Source: Bacteroidota bacterium (lineage in GTDB: Bacteria; Bacteroidota; Ignavibacteria; UBA10030). Taken from it: 35,837 nucleotides of DNA. The stretch's first letter is position 1, and each line of letters opens with the position of its first letter. Positions 14,816 to 23,449 of this stretch are shown one piece after another. Below the pieces are notes generated by a model. It was not told the origin of the DNA, did no database searches, and worked only from the letters and a program-made list of their open reading frames with translations. The translations under genes and the position numbers were made by a program. Location of the stretch: positions 1 to 35,837 of the forward strand of contig JAFGLB010000156.1 in assembly GCA_016928255.1 (NCBI GenBank), given 5' to 3'.

Positions 14816-16057
14816 ATGAGAATTTTACAGGTTATAATAGTGTTAATTCTCGCAGCTGCTGAAGGAATTTCACAGCGAAATGACCCGGCAGTGTTAGTGG
14901 CAGTATCAACAAGCAGTTATCAGGGCAGCCTGCAGAACGGAAGCTGGTCCCCCGACAATCAATTTATAATGTGTACAAACTGGAAAAGCGGTTATAATCA
15001 ATATCCAGCTGATATACTTTTAATTGAGTTGGAAGATTATTCAATTATATCTTTAACGACAGACGGAGAAAGCAATGTAAATATGCCGGGTTTAACATGG
15101 AATCCTGTTATAGATAGAGTGATATTCTCTTCAGAAAAAAGCGGCAATGGAGATCAGGTTCATATAATGGATCCTCACGGATTGCCCGGAAGTGCTGTTA
15201 GAATATCACCCTGGTCGGATAGAATGTGCTGGGAACCGGGCTTTTCACCGGACGGCGAATGGATTACATATGAGGCACATTATTTTCATAATCCAAATAG
15301 AGGTATTGTTGAAACATATAAAATCGACGGAACACAAGGACCTTTTCAATTAACCGATACCAACATTAGCGCAAATCAGCCAAGCTGGTCTCCCGCCGGC
15401 GACAAAATTCTCTATCAGGCCTTTGATGGAGATACCTGGGATATTTGGACAATGGACGTAGACGGTTCAAATAAACAGAACGTAACTGGATCGGATCCGG
15501 GTGATAAAACAGATGCTACCTTCTCACCTGACGGAAAGTGGATCGTTTATAGCGCAGATAACGGGACATTGCTTTATGCAAATATTTTTATAAAAAACCT
15601 GGAAACAGGACAATTAATCCGGGTCACTGATTATTCAGGCTACGACGGCGCCCCTTCCTGGTCAACCGATGATAGAATTGTCTTTGAATCAACAGAAAGA
15701 AATCCCGATGATTCAAACGGATCTATGCTTTGGATAATTAATGCTACAGTTAAGGGAACAACATTCATTTCAGAGAACAATACAGGTATGCCTAAATATT
15801 ATTATATGTCACAGAATTATCCAAATCCGTTTAATCCGACGACCATTATAAATTATCAATTGCCTGTAAAAGGTTTAGTTACATTAAAGATTTATGATGT
15901 GGTCGGAAGGGAAGTCGCTGCTTTGGTTGATGGGATACAGAATGCGGGATATTACAACGTTACATTCAACGGTGCAGGTATTTCGAGCGGAGTATATTTC
16001 TACAGGCTTCAAGCGGGGACACTTTGTAACACAAAGAAACTTTTACTCATGAAGTGA
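14816..16057 (+). CDS. Secreted TolB-like propeller with T9SS sorting domain
   Basis: A 413-residue secreted protein. After a signal peptide (MRILQVIIVLILAAAEGISQ) come several WD40-like/TolB-type repeats with the SPDG or SPAG turns (WSPDNQFIM, FSPDGEWITY, WSPAGDKILYQ, FSPDGKWIVYS, WSTDDRIVFES), i.e. a beta-propeller. The last 80 residues are a type IX secretion sorting domain: QNYPNPFNPTTIINYQLP, VTLKIYDVVGREV, SGVYFYRLQAG and a basic end KKLLLMK. Proteins of this type are exported by T9SS and attached to or released from the cell surface. The short upstream region is AT-rich. It is followed by a small gene 73 bases on, not obviously related. Confidence 0.9.
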   Translation: MRILQVIIVLILAAAEGISQRNDPAVLVAVSTSSYQGSLQNGSWSPDNQFIMCTNWKSGYNQYPADILLIELEDYSIISLTTDGESNVNMPGLTWNPVIDRVIFSSEKSGNGDQVHIMDPHGLPGSAVRISPWSDRMCWEPGFSPDGEWITYEAHYFHNPNRGIVETYKIDGTQGPFQLTDTNISANQPSWSPAGDKILYQAFDGDTWDIWTMDVDGSNKQNVTGSDPGDKTDATFSPDGKWIVYSADNGTLLYANIFIKNLETGQLIRVTDYSGYDGAPSWSTDDRIVFESTERNPDDSNGSMLWIINATVKGTTFISENNTGMPKYYYMSQNYPNPFNPTTIINYQLPVKGLVTLKIYDVVGREVAALVDGIQNAGYYNVTFNGAGISSGVYFYRLQAGTLCNTKKLLLMK

Positions 16058-16130
16058 TTGTATAACTATAATGAAGGTGGATAAAGAAGACGGACTAATT
16101 TGCCGGCAGTCGGGAAAACAGGAGGGATAA

Positions 16131-16526
16131 ATGGGAAATGATATTTCATATAAAATTTTTTTATCGGAAGATGGAAAATATATTGTGGCAAAACATTGCG
16201 GGCAGTTAAATAGCAAGCTTATTATGGAGCGTACGCTTGAGGCGCACGCTCTTGGCGAGAGACTGGGCATAAAACGGCATTTAATGGACGTAACTGAAGC
16301 AACAAATACAGAACCGATCATTGATACATATAAGTTTGCACATAAAGATGTCAGGAGAACACCCGGAATAAGTACAGGAGTGCGGGTAGCTGTGCTGGTA
16401 AGGCCGGAGGATCACTCTCACGATTTTGCCGAGACAGTTACGAGAAATGCAGGTCAGAATATTACAATATTCAGAGACCGCGAATCGGCAATAGATCATT
16501 TATTAAAAGATATTCCGGATAAATAA
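16131..16526 (+). CDS. SpoIIAA/STAS-like small protein
   Basis: A 131-residue protein with pattern strand-strand-helix-strand-helix (YKIFLSEDGKYIVAKHCGQLNSKLIMERTLEAHALGER, HLMDVTEA, RVAVLVRPEDHSHDFAETV, ITIFRDRESAIDHLLKD) like the SpoIIAA/STAS-like family common in Bacteroidota and Ignavibacteriota. Function in these bacteria is unknown; a signalling or protein-interaction role is usually assumed. A strong ribosome-binding site (ggaggg) precedes the ATG. It lies between the T9SS-sorted protein and an esterase on the same strand. Confidence 0.6.
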   Translation: MGNDISYKIFLSEDGKYIVAKHCGQLNSKLIMERTLEAHALGERLGIKRHLMDVTEATNTEPIIDTYKFAHKDVRRTPGISTGVRVAVLVRPEDHSHDFAETVTRNAGQNITIFRDRESAIDHLLKDIPDK

Positions 16527-16579
16527 CTTACCTATACGGCAATTTCTCTATAAGAAGAAATATTAAAGAAGAATAAAAA

Positions 16580-17491
16580 ATGAAAAAGATTATTTTAGCT
16601 TTGGCGATATTGTATTCTGTACAGTCTTTTTCTCAGGAATATATACCGTTATGGACTGCAGATAAAATGCCGAACTCAAGGGGCATAATTTTGCCTGACA
16701 GCATATCGAATGAACGGATTTACCGTGTGGGTCTGCCAGGAATGTGGGTGTTCCTTACATCAAAGCAGGAGAATAAGGGCGGCGCTGTTGTGATATTTCC
16801 CGGGGGAGGTTATCATCATGAAGCATATAACATTTCAGGACTGCAGTTAGCCAAGTGGTTTAACACATTCGGTATCAGCGCGTTTGTGCTGAAATATCGT
16901 TTACCGAATTCTGTTGATTTAAAAGATCATTCCATAGCTCCTCTTCAGGATGCACAGCGCGCATTGCGTATAATTAGAGCATATGCAAATTCATGGGGCA
17001 TTAATCCGGATAAAATCGGGGTTTTGGGAACCTCATCCGGCGGACATCTTGCTTCAACTATTGGAACACATTCGGAAGATGTTGCCGCAGCAGGCGATTC
17101 GCTGGATAGATATTCATATGTGCCGAATTTTATGATCCTTGTTTCGCCGGTTATTGATTTTGGAATGAAAGGGTATGGTTTTCATAAGGGACTTCTCGGT
17201 GATAACGCATCTGAAAAGATGATTGCCGAATATTCGAACCAGCTTCGTGTTACATCAAAAACACCGCCGGCATTTATTGTTCACGCGCAGAACGACAATG
17301 TCGTTCCGGTCTACCATAGCCTGGTATTTCATAAGGCGCTTCTTGACAGCGGTATCTCTGCAAGTCTGCATATTTTTCCGCAGGGCGCGCATAAAATTGC
17401 GCTTCGGGATAATCCCGGCTCAACAGCACTCTGGACAGAATTATGTGAACAGTGGATGAAGGAAATGGGATTTATTGAAACGAAGCATTAA
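16580..17491 (+). CDS. Exported acetyl esterase-like alpha/beta hydrolase
   Basis: A 303-residue alpha/beta hydrolase with a signal peptide (MKKIILALAILYSVQSFSQ). It shows the oxyanion-hole strand VVIFPGGGYHHEAY, the nucleophile elbow GTSSGGHLAS, the acid near VHAQNDNVVPVYHS and the histidine in FPQGAHKIALRDN. This matches BD-FAE/acetyl-xylan-esterase-like hydrolases that remove acetyl groups from plant polysaccharide fragments. The export signal and the sugar-utilisation genes further downstream fit that role, but the exact ester is not determined. It has its own ribosome-binding site and is followed after 21 bases by another hydrolase, so the two may be co-transcribed. Confidence 0.83.
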   Translation: MKKIILALAILYSVQSFSQEYIPLWTADKMPNSRGIILPDSISNERIYRVGLPGMWVFLTSKQENKGGAVVIFPGGGYHHEAYNISGLQLAKWFNTFGISAFVLKYRLPNSVDLKDHSIAPLQDAQRALRIIRAYANSWGINPDKIGVLGTSSGGHLASTIGTHSEDVAAAGDSLDRYSYVPNFMILVSPVIDFGMKGYGFHKGLLGDNASEKMIAEYSNQLRVTSKTPPAFIVHAQNDNVVPVYHSLVFHKALLDSGISASLHIFPQGAHKIALRDNPGSTALWTELCEQWMKEMGFIETKH

Positions 17492-17512
17492 AAAATTACT
17501 TTTACGCAGGTA

Positions 17513-18367
17513 TTGGAAAATTATTTGAGTGTCATCGAACAAATAAATTTATTTTCTAGCCGGTATGGGAAGAGCATAAGTATCAACAATACAACCTGGC
17601 GCTACTATATTCTTGGTACCGGCGAACCAATTTTATGGCTTACAGGCGGAATGCGCCGTGCGGCGCTTGGATTTGCTTTTATGGAAAAGCTTGCGAAAAA
17701 TCATGTTGTTATAGCACCTGACTATCCGCCTGTGCATTCCATAGACGATTTTTTTGCCGGTCTGGACGCCATTCTGCGGACGGAAAAAATTACATCATTC
17801 GTTCTTGGCGGCCAGTCTTACGGCGGAATACTGGCGCAGGCCTATCTAGCGCGCAATGTCCATGCGGTTGAAAAGCTTATACTATCAAGTTCTGGTCCGG
17901 TTAATGCTATAGGCAAAGCCTGGTCTCCTATGTTGAATATTGTTACTGCTGTTATGCGAATCCTTCCCGAAAAGATGCTTAAAGAAAAATTTTCAAAAGA
18001 ATTAAATAAACATATTAATGTTCAAGAATCCGAGCGGGCTGAATGGCTGGAGATCATACGTAAAATCATACAAAATGATTTGACACGCTCTGATGTGTTG
18101 TCGCATTTTACAGTTGCTGTCGATATTTTAAAAAAGGGGATTGTCACTTCTGCAGCTTATAAGAATTGGACTGGCCGTGTTATTGTCTTGAGCGCTGAAA
18201 ATGACCCTACTCAGCGAAAGTCTGATCTCCCGCGGTATGAGCAATTGTTTAATCGTCCGGTAAAGGTTTTGAATCTGGGCAAGCTCGGACATACTGCAGC
18301 ACTTTTTGATCCAGATAAATATGTCGATTTGCTGGAGCGTGAACTCGGCTTAACTATTTTAAAATGA
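17513..18367 (+). CDS. Cytoplasmic alpha/beta hydrolase
   Basis: A 284-residue alpha/beta hydrolase with no signal peptide. It has the nucleophile elbow GGQSYGGILAQ, an early WLTGGMRRA turn in the oxyanion region, the acid in ENDPTQRKSD and the histidine in KLGHTAALFDPDKY. The family covers esterases, haloperoxidase-like and C-C bond hydrolases, so the substrate cannot be given. The start is a TTG at 17513 with a weak ribosome-binding site (gcaggtat). It ends shortly before a hairpin terminator that faces the opposite strand gene. Confidence 0.78.
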   Translation: MENYLSVIEQINLFSSRYGKSISINNTTWRYYILGTGEPILWLTGGMRRAALGFAFMEKLAKNHVVIAPDYPPVHSIDDFFAGLDAILRTEKITSFVLGGQSYGGILAQAYLARNVHAVEKLILSSSGPVNAIGKAWSPMLNIVTAVMRILPEKMLKEKFSKELNKHINVQESERAEWLEIIRKIIQNDLTRSDVLSHFTVAVDILKKGIVTSAAYKNWTGRVIVLSAENDPTQRKSDLPRYEQLFNRPVKVLNLGKLGHTAALFDPDKYVDLLERELGLTILK

Positions 18368-18391
18368 AAAATGGATAATAATTGAATAAGA

Positions 18392-18426
18392 TAAAAAAGA
18401 ACGTTCCCAAGAAAAATTGGGAACGT
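18392..18426 (-). terminator. Rho-independent terminator
   Basis: ACGTTCCCAA-GAAAAA-TTGGGAACGT is a perfect 10-base-pair stem. On the plus strand it is preceded by an A-run (18394-18398), so on the minus strand the stem is followed by TCTTTTTTAT, the classic U-tract. It therefore ends the minus-strand J-domain gene; for the converging plus-strand hydrolase it lacks a T-run, so any bidirectional action is weak. Confidence 0.85.
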
Positions 18427-18458
18427 GGGGGATGGAGTATAGTAACGAGGGGGATAAA

Positions 18459-19430
18459 TCAGAAACGATATTTTGTTTTTAACCATTCATACGCCGCGTT
18501 TATTTCCTTAGATTTGGTTTCAGCGAGTTCTTTTAATTCAGGACCCAAATGCTGCACCTTATCGGGATGGTATTGGGCGATAAGATCAATGTAATTGGAA
18601 CGTATCTGCTCTTTTGTTACTTTTCCTTTTAATCCGATTAATTTGCCGTAATAGACATTCTTTTGCTCTTCGGTTGCTGTAGCAGGAGAAAAAGCACGCT
18701 TTGTTGATGGATCCTGATAACTTTTACGTTCATGATTATTTTGGCGCCCGGAAGTGCGGGCATAATCTGAATAATGATAGGTATAAGAGAGAGGGTCGAT
18801 TGTTTTTGAGACTTTTTTAAACAAATCGGATTTCCGTTCTCCTGATATTAAAAGATAATCGAGCAGAAGATGGTTAAGTTTGTTCAAACGGTTCATTTTG
18901 TTGGAAAGGGCATATTCAATTAGAAGCTTTTCGTTCATTTTTCTTGAGTAGAGAGCAAGGATTCGCTTGACCTTTTTATTGCCGTCGAGTACTGTCCCCG
19001 CGTAATTGAAAATGGGGCCTATTTTCCGCTGATGTGCAGGTTGGAGTGTGAGTGAATAAAGTATCGCAAATTCTGTAAAAACCGAATCGACTGACGTGTA
19101 TTTTCGTACCTGAAATGATGCATTAACACACCGGATTCGGCCTTTAATAACAGAGGCAAACTCGCTGAGAGCGGATGTAAGCGTAAGGTTTAAATTCTTA
19201 AAGCACAAAGCATTCAGAATAGGTTCGAGCCGCTGATTGTGAATAATATGATTAATATCGTCTTTCTTAAAACTGAAATAATCTATGTATCCCGATGAAC
19301 TGTAGCGTACAGTACTGAAGACACTCCATATTTGTTTATATAATTCATCGTATAAAGTGAAGGCCTCGGGATACTTATGCTGGCCGGCCAGCATATCGGC
19401 GATATTTCGCATTTTTTCTATTGAAGTCAT
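18459..19430 (-). CDS. Protein with C-terminal J domain
   Basis: A 323-residue protein whose last 70 residues are a J domain (YYGKLIGLKGKVTKEQIRSNYIDLIAQYHPDKV...KSKEINAAYEWLKTKYRF) including the HPD tripeptide that stimulates DnaK. J domains are usually N-terminal; here it is C-terminal, joined by a polar linker (SGRQNNHERKSYQDPSTKRAF) to about 230 residues of unknown, helix-rich sequence. Such adapters deliver specific clients or recruit DnaK to a site. It begins 5 bases after the upstream XRE regulator stop, so the two form an operon, and it ends with a strong terminator. There is no clear ribosome-binding site; translation may be coupled to the upstream gene. Confidence 0.82.
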   Translation of the reverse strand: MTSIEKMRNIADMLAGQHKYPEAFTLYDELYKQIWSVFSTVRYSSSGYIDYFSFKKDDINHIIHNQRLEPILNALCFKNLNLTLTSALSEFASVIKGRIRCVNASFQVRKYTSVDSVFTEFAILYSLTLQPAHQRKIGPIFNYAGTVLDGNKKVKRILALYSRKMNEKLLIEYALSNKMNRLNKLNHLLLDYLLISGERKSDLFKKVSKTIDPLSYTYHYSDYARTSGRQNNHERKSYQDPSTKRAFSPATATEEQKNVYYGKLIGLKGKVTKEQIRSNYIDLIAQYHPDKVQHLGPELKELAETKSKEINAAYEWLKTKYRF

Positions 19431-19435
19431 AATTA

Positions 19436-19918
19436 TTATGAATTCTTATTCTTGTTAAACATATTTGTTTTTGGAGAAAAAGAATACGTATTGATGGTAT
19501 TGCGAATATGACCGAGCAAATTTTTATTTTCCGATAACTCCGCCAGGATAGAAAATCCGATATTGATTTCCACAAATTTTCTCATTTCAAACTTCAATTT
19601 TAAATCGTCGAGACTGCGTATATCCAGGCCGTTGGTTTCCAGGTGATAATAAAAGGATTTGATAAGCGGCAGTCCGTTTATCTTGATTCCGGACATCCAG
19701 CTTTTGAGTTTGTATGAATCAAGCGGCTGGGATTTGACGGCTTCCTGCAAAGTTGAGAGGCGGACTCCGAGTATCTTAGCAGTTTTCTTAAGGAGCAGAT
19801 CATTGAAAGGCCGTTTACCGCGTTCGAGATTGGAATAATATCCCTGTGAAATCCCGAGCCTGGCGGCGAGGTCCGTGGTCTTCAGCTGTTTTTCTTTACG
19901 GAGTTCTGTTAATGTCAT
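19436..19918 (-). CDS. XRE-family HTH regulator
   Basis: A 160-residue protein with an N-terminal XRE helix-turn-helix (MTLTELRKEKQLKTTDLAARLGISQGYYSNLERGKRPFNDLLLKKTAKILGV) and about 100 C-terminal residues of unknown function. The ORF track begins at 19954, but the ATG at 19918 has AGGA eight bases upstream and gives the standard XRE start. It heads a two-gene unit with the J-domain gene, suggesting it regulates that gene and perhaps itself. The pair could be a stress or phage-related module, but nothing else nearby says so. Confidence 0.82.
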   Translation of the reverse strand: MTLTELRKEKQLKTTDLAARLGISQGYYSNLERGKRPFNDLLLKKTAKILGVRLSTLQEAVKSQPLDSYKLKSWMSGIKINGLPLIKSFYYHLETNGLDIRSLDDLKLKFEMRKFVEINIGFSILAELSENKNLLGHIRNTINTYSFSPKTNMFNKNKNS

Positions 19919-20467
19919 TCTAAAAATCCTGAATGATAATAAGAAATATTTCATATTATGTCAAGTAATAATTAGAAATATATCAGATTATTCTTCAATC
20001 CCTGCCATAATTTTATAATTGCGCAAAATGGATATTTTTTTATTCAAAGTGGCTGTAATATGATTCTTTATAGCCTTATTTTTTAAAGGTTATAATGTAA
20101 GTCTCAAGGAATAATAGTATAAGTATAGAATTAAGAGCGGCGGGCAGAAGAAGTATTAAAGCACTGGTTAAAAAAAGCGGATAAATGAAGTCCTTTTCCG
20201 TACTGTGATGAATGATAGGGTTTGATGTGGATCTTCCGGAATGGTCCTGGAAAAAACGAATATTTGATTCTAAAATTTCGACAATTAAGTATTTGAACTT
20301 CAGTACAAATAATCAGGCGGTAAAGTCCGTATCTGCTTTATTGATCTGCATAATATATGCTTGCATATGCATCAACGTAAGTGCATATTATATATTGTTG
20401 CATAAAATTCTTTGAGTATTTGTTATTCCAATATTAAATAAAACCAATCTTTTTGAAAGGGTAAATT
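19919..20467. promoter_or_regulatory. Divergent regulatory region with TGCATA motifs
   Basis: About 550 bases without a supported gene separate the XRE operon from the arabinose operon. The tract 20347-20404 contains TGCATA four times (20347, 20362, 20382, 20399) plus the palindrome TGCATATGCA, with AT-rich steps between. This lies 64-120 bases before the first arabinose gene and is the best operator/promoter candidate for it. The ORF at 20212-20415 is not convincing. Confidence 0.4.
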
Positions 20468-21604
20468 ATGAAAAAACAGATATTCTTTTATGCATTGATG
20501 TCAATATTAATTATTCCAATTTCGTGCACAATTAATAAAAAGGATACAAGCATGATAGAAAAAACCTTGTACGGCAAGCTGCCGGATGGACGTGAAGTAT
20601 ATCAATTTACGTTAAAGAATAAAGCCGGCGCGACGATGAAAGTGATAAATTACGGGGCAATTGTTACATCTATGACGGTTCCTGACCGCAGCGGAAAATA
20701 CGAAGATGTTATTCTGGGATACGATTCTTTAGACGCTTACATAAAAGATAATACATTCTTTGGTTCTGTTGTCGGACGTTACGGCAACCGGATCGGAAAA
20801 GGCAAGTTTAAATTGGAAGGAAAAGAATACCAGCTGGCTTTGAATGACGGTCCGAATCACCTCCACGGCGGTAAAGTAGGTTATAATAAAGTGCTCTGGA
20901 CTGCTAAAGAGGTCCAGGATACAACAGGACCGGCTATCGAATTAACATATATAAGTGCGGACGGCGAGGAAGGATATCCAGGCACGGTTACATTATCTGT
21001 TGTTTATACTTTGACTGAGAATAATGAATTTAAGGCGGAGTATAAAGGCACGACGGATAAAACAACAGTGCTGAATCCGACGCAGCATTCATATTTTAAT
21101 TTATCCGGATCGTTCAATAATACCATTCTGGATCATGTCATATCAATCAATGCCGATGCAATGACACCGGTTGACAATACTCTTATACCGATTGGGAAAC
21201 TCCTCGACGTTACTAACACGCCCATGGATTTGCGCAATCCTACCGTGATAGGTGCGCATATAAATGATGATTTTGAACAGCTTAAAATTGCGGGTGGATA
21301 TGATCATAACTGGGTATTGAATAACTACGATAAGAAGGTCCGTGCCGTTGCAGAAGTATACGAACCGAAAAGCGGCCGCTTGATGACCGTTCTTACAGAC
21401 CAGCCGGGTGTTCAATTTTATTCCGGTAACTTCCTTGACGGAACCAGAAAAGGCAAAGGAGTCACATATCAAAAGAGAAGCGGTCTCTGCCTTGAAGCGC
21501 AATGCTATCCGGATACACCCAACAAACCGGAATTTCCGTCCTGCACTCTAAAGCCTGGCGAAGAGTATCGTCAAACGACAATATATCAATTCTCAACTAA
21601 ATAG
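20468..21604 (+). CDS. Exported aldose 1-epimerase (mutarotase) lipoprotein
   Basis: A 378-residue galactose-mutarotase-family enzyme with a lipoprotein signal (lipobox IPISC near residue 20). It has the family landmarks GRYGNRIGKGKF, NDGPNHLHGGKVGYNK (with the catalytic histidine region), LNPTQHSYFNL and LCLEAQCYPDTPNKP with the catalytic glutamate. It interconverts alpha and beta anomers of free sugars in the periplasm, which supports uptake of arabinose by the following symporter gene. Ribosome-binding site gaaaggg. First gene of the arabinose operon; ends 18 bases before the symporter start. Confidence 0.92.
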   Translation: MKKQIFFYALMSILIIPISCTINKKDTSMIEKTLYGKLPDGREVYQFTLKNKAGATMKVINYGAIVTSMTVPDRSGKYEDVILGYDSLDAYIKDNTFFGSVVGRYGNRIGKGKFKLEGKEYQLALNDGPNHLHGGKVGYNKVLWTAKEVQDTTGPAIELTYISADGEEGYPGTVTLSVVYTLTENNEFKAEYKGTTDKTTVLNPTQHSYFNLSGSFNNTILDHVISINADAMTPVDNTLIPIGKLLDVTNTPMDLRNPTVIGAHINDDFEQLKIAGGYDHNWVLNNYDKKVRAVAEVYEPKSGRLMTVLTDQPGVQFYSGNFLDGTRKGKGVTYQKRSGLCLEAQCYPDTPNKPEFPSCTLKPGEEYRQTTIYQFSTK

Positions 21605-21622
21605 GATAAGGAGATATTAAAC

Positions 21623-23383
21623 ATGGGCACTCTTCAAGCTATAGATTGGATTTTGATTTTTCTCTATTTTGTCCTTGTTTTCGGCATTGCATGGTGGGCA
21701 TATTTAAAAGAGAAAAAATCAAAGACTTCAAGTGAATATTTCCTTGCGGGTCGTAATTTGGGATGGTGGATCATCGGCGCCGCGATTTTTTCTTCAAATA
21801 TCGGTTCAGAGCATCTAGTAGGACTTGCCGGTACAGGTGCAACCGATGGTGTTGCAATGGCTCATTACGAGTTGCATGCCTGGTGCCTTTTGGTCCTTGC
21901 CTGGGTTATGGTGCCTTTTTACATGCGATCAAAAGTATTTACCATGCCTGAGTTTCTGGAGAAAAGGTTTTCACCTGTCAACCGTACTGTATTATCGCTT
22001 ATATCTCTGGTTGCATATGTCCTGACCAAACTGGCTGTAGGTATTTTTGCTGGCGGTGTCGTTTTTGCCGCACTGATGCCTGAAGTGCAAATAGGCCCAT
22101 TTAATAGTTTCTGGGTTGGTTCTTTCGTTATTGTAATCTTAACCGGAATCTATACGGTTTTAGGAGGAATGCGTGCTGTGGCTTATACCTCGGCAATACA
22201 AACTTTCATTATTGTTGTCGGATCCAGTCTGGTTACATACTTCGGCATTAAAGTATTAGGAGGGTGGGATGCACTGTACGAGATTTGCGGTTCGGAAATG
22301 TTCAACCTATGGAAGCCCATAGTACCGGCCACCGTCGAAGCATCATGGGCGCCGGTTAAGGAAGCCGGGCGCATGGCTTGGTACTTCAATAGTAATTATC
22401 CCTGGATAGGTATGCTTTTTTGTGCCCCGATTATTGGATTGTGGTACTGGTGTACTGATCAATATATCGTTCAGCGTGCTCTTAGTGCTCAAAATGAGCA
22501 AGATGCGCGGCGCGGATCAATCTGCGCAGGATTTTTAAAGATTCTACCCGTTTTTATTTTCATTATCCCCGGTATGATTGCCTTTGCTATAGCAAAAAGC
22601 GGAGCTATACCTGTTATACAACAACAGTTATTTGATTCCCAGGGTGTATTGATAACAGATAATGCTCAACAGGCTTTTCCACTGCTGGTAGCACATATCC
22701 TGCCCGTTGGTGTACGCGGAATTGTTGTTGCTGGTCTTCTTGCCGCACTCATGAGCTCATTAGCAGGTGCATTTAACGCTTCCGCTGCTTTGTTCACTAT
22801 TGATTTTTATTCAAAAGTTCGGCCCAATGCCTCTCAGGAACGGTTAGTCTGGATAGGAAGACTGGCTACAGTCGTTATGGTAATTATAGCCTTGTTTTGG
22901 ATTCCAATCATCCAGGGCGGTAGAGGATTATACGATTATCTTCAGGGTGTTCAAGCCTATCTGGCACCTCCGATATTTGTCGTTTTTTTCTTTGGTGTGT
23001 TTAATAAACGGCTTAATGCCAAAGGATGTCTCTGGGCTTTGATTTCCGGTTTTGCCATGGGTTTGTTCAGGCTGGCTGTAGATACACCGGTAAAATTAAT
23101 TGAAAATTTCAGCTATACCGAAGGATCATTCTTCTGGATTGTTAATAACATTTTCTTCCAGTATTACAGTTTGCTGATCTTCCTTGTTAGTCTCGCGGTG
23201 ATGATTATTGTCAGCTATATGACCGAGGAACCGAACTATGCAAAAATCAGCGGCTTGACTTATGGCACCAGGACTGCTGAAGACCATAAAGCATCTCGTG
23301 CTACCTGGAATAAATGGGATATCTTAGGTTCTGCAGCTATTCTGATCATTATTCTAGTTACATATCTGTATTTTACAGGATAA
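21623..23383 (+). CDS. Sodium/sugar symporter (SSS family)
   Basis: A 586-residue integral membrane protein of the solute:sodium symporter family with 13-14 predicted helices. It shows the N-terminal WILIFLYFVLVFGIAWWA, the SSS signature region SEYFLAGRNLGWWIIGAAIFSSNIGSEHLVGLAG, and AYTSAIQTFIIVVG. Given its place between the epimerase and araB, it most likely imports L-arabinose with Na+, though SGLT-type proteins also carry glucose, galactose or xylose. Good ribosome-binding site (aaggaga). The operon has no SusC/SusD pair, so arabinose, rather than oligosaccharides, may be the main form crossing the inner membrane. Confidence 0.92.
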   Translation: MGTLQAIDWILIFLYFVLVFGIAWWAYLKEKKSKTSSEYFLAGRNLGWWIIGAAIFSSNIGSEHLVGLAGTGATDGVAMAHYELHAWCLLVLAWVMVPFYMRSKVFTMPEFLEKRFSPVNRTVLSLISLVAYVLTKLAVGIFAGGVVFAALMPEVQIGPFNSFWVGSFVIVILTGIYTVLGGMRAVAYTSAIQTFIIVVGSSLVTYFGIKVLGGWDALYEICGSEMFNLWKPIVPATVEASWAPVKEAGRMAWYFNSNYPWIGMLFCAPIIGLWYWCTDQYIVQRALSAQNEQDARRGSICAGFLKILPVFIFIIPGMIAFAIAKSGAIPVIQQQLFDSQGVLITDNAQQAFPLLVAHILPVGVRGIVVAGLLAALMSSLAGAFNASAALFTIDFYSKVRPNASQERLVWIGRLATVVMVIIALFWIPIIQGGRGLYDYLQGVQAYLAPPIFVVFFFGVFNKRLNAKGCLWALISGFAMGLFRLAVDTPVKLIENFSYTEGSFFWIVNNIFFQYYSLLIFLVSLAVMIIVSYMTEEPNYAKISGLTYGTRTAEDHKASRATWNKWDILGSAAILIIILVTYLYFTG

Positions 23384-23449
23384 TTGAATTGTGATAATAC
23401 CATGAGTCTTTATATGGTATCGCGTTAATATTAAATAAAGAGAAAAAAA

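Noticed and set aside
20212-20415. Plus-strand 67-residue ORF
   Set aside because: AT-rich, no ribosome-binding site, overlaps the likely operator region.
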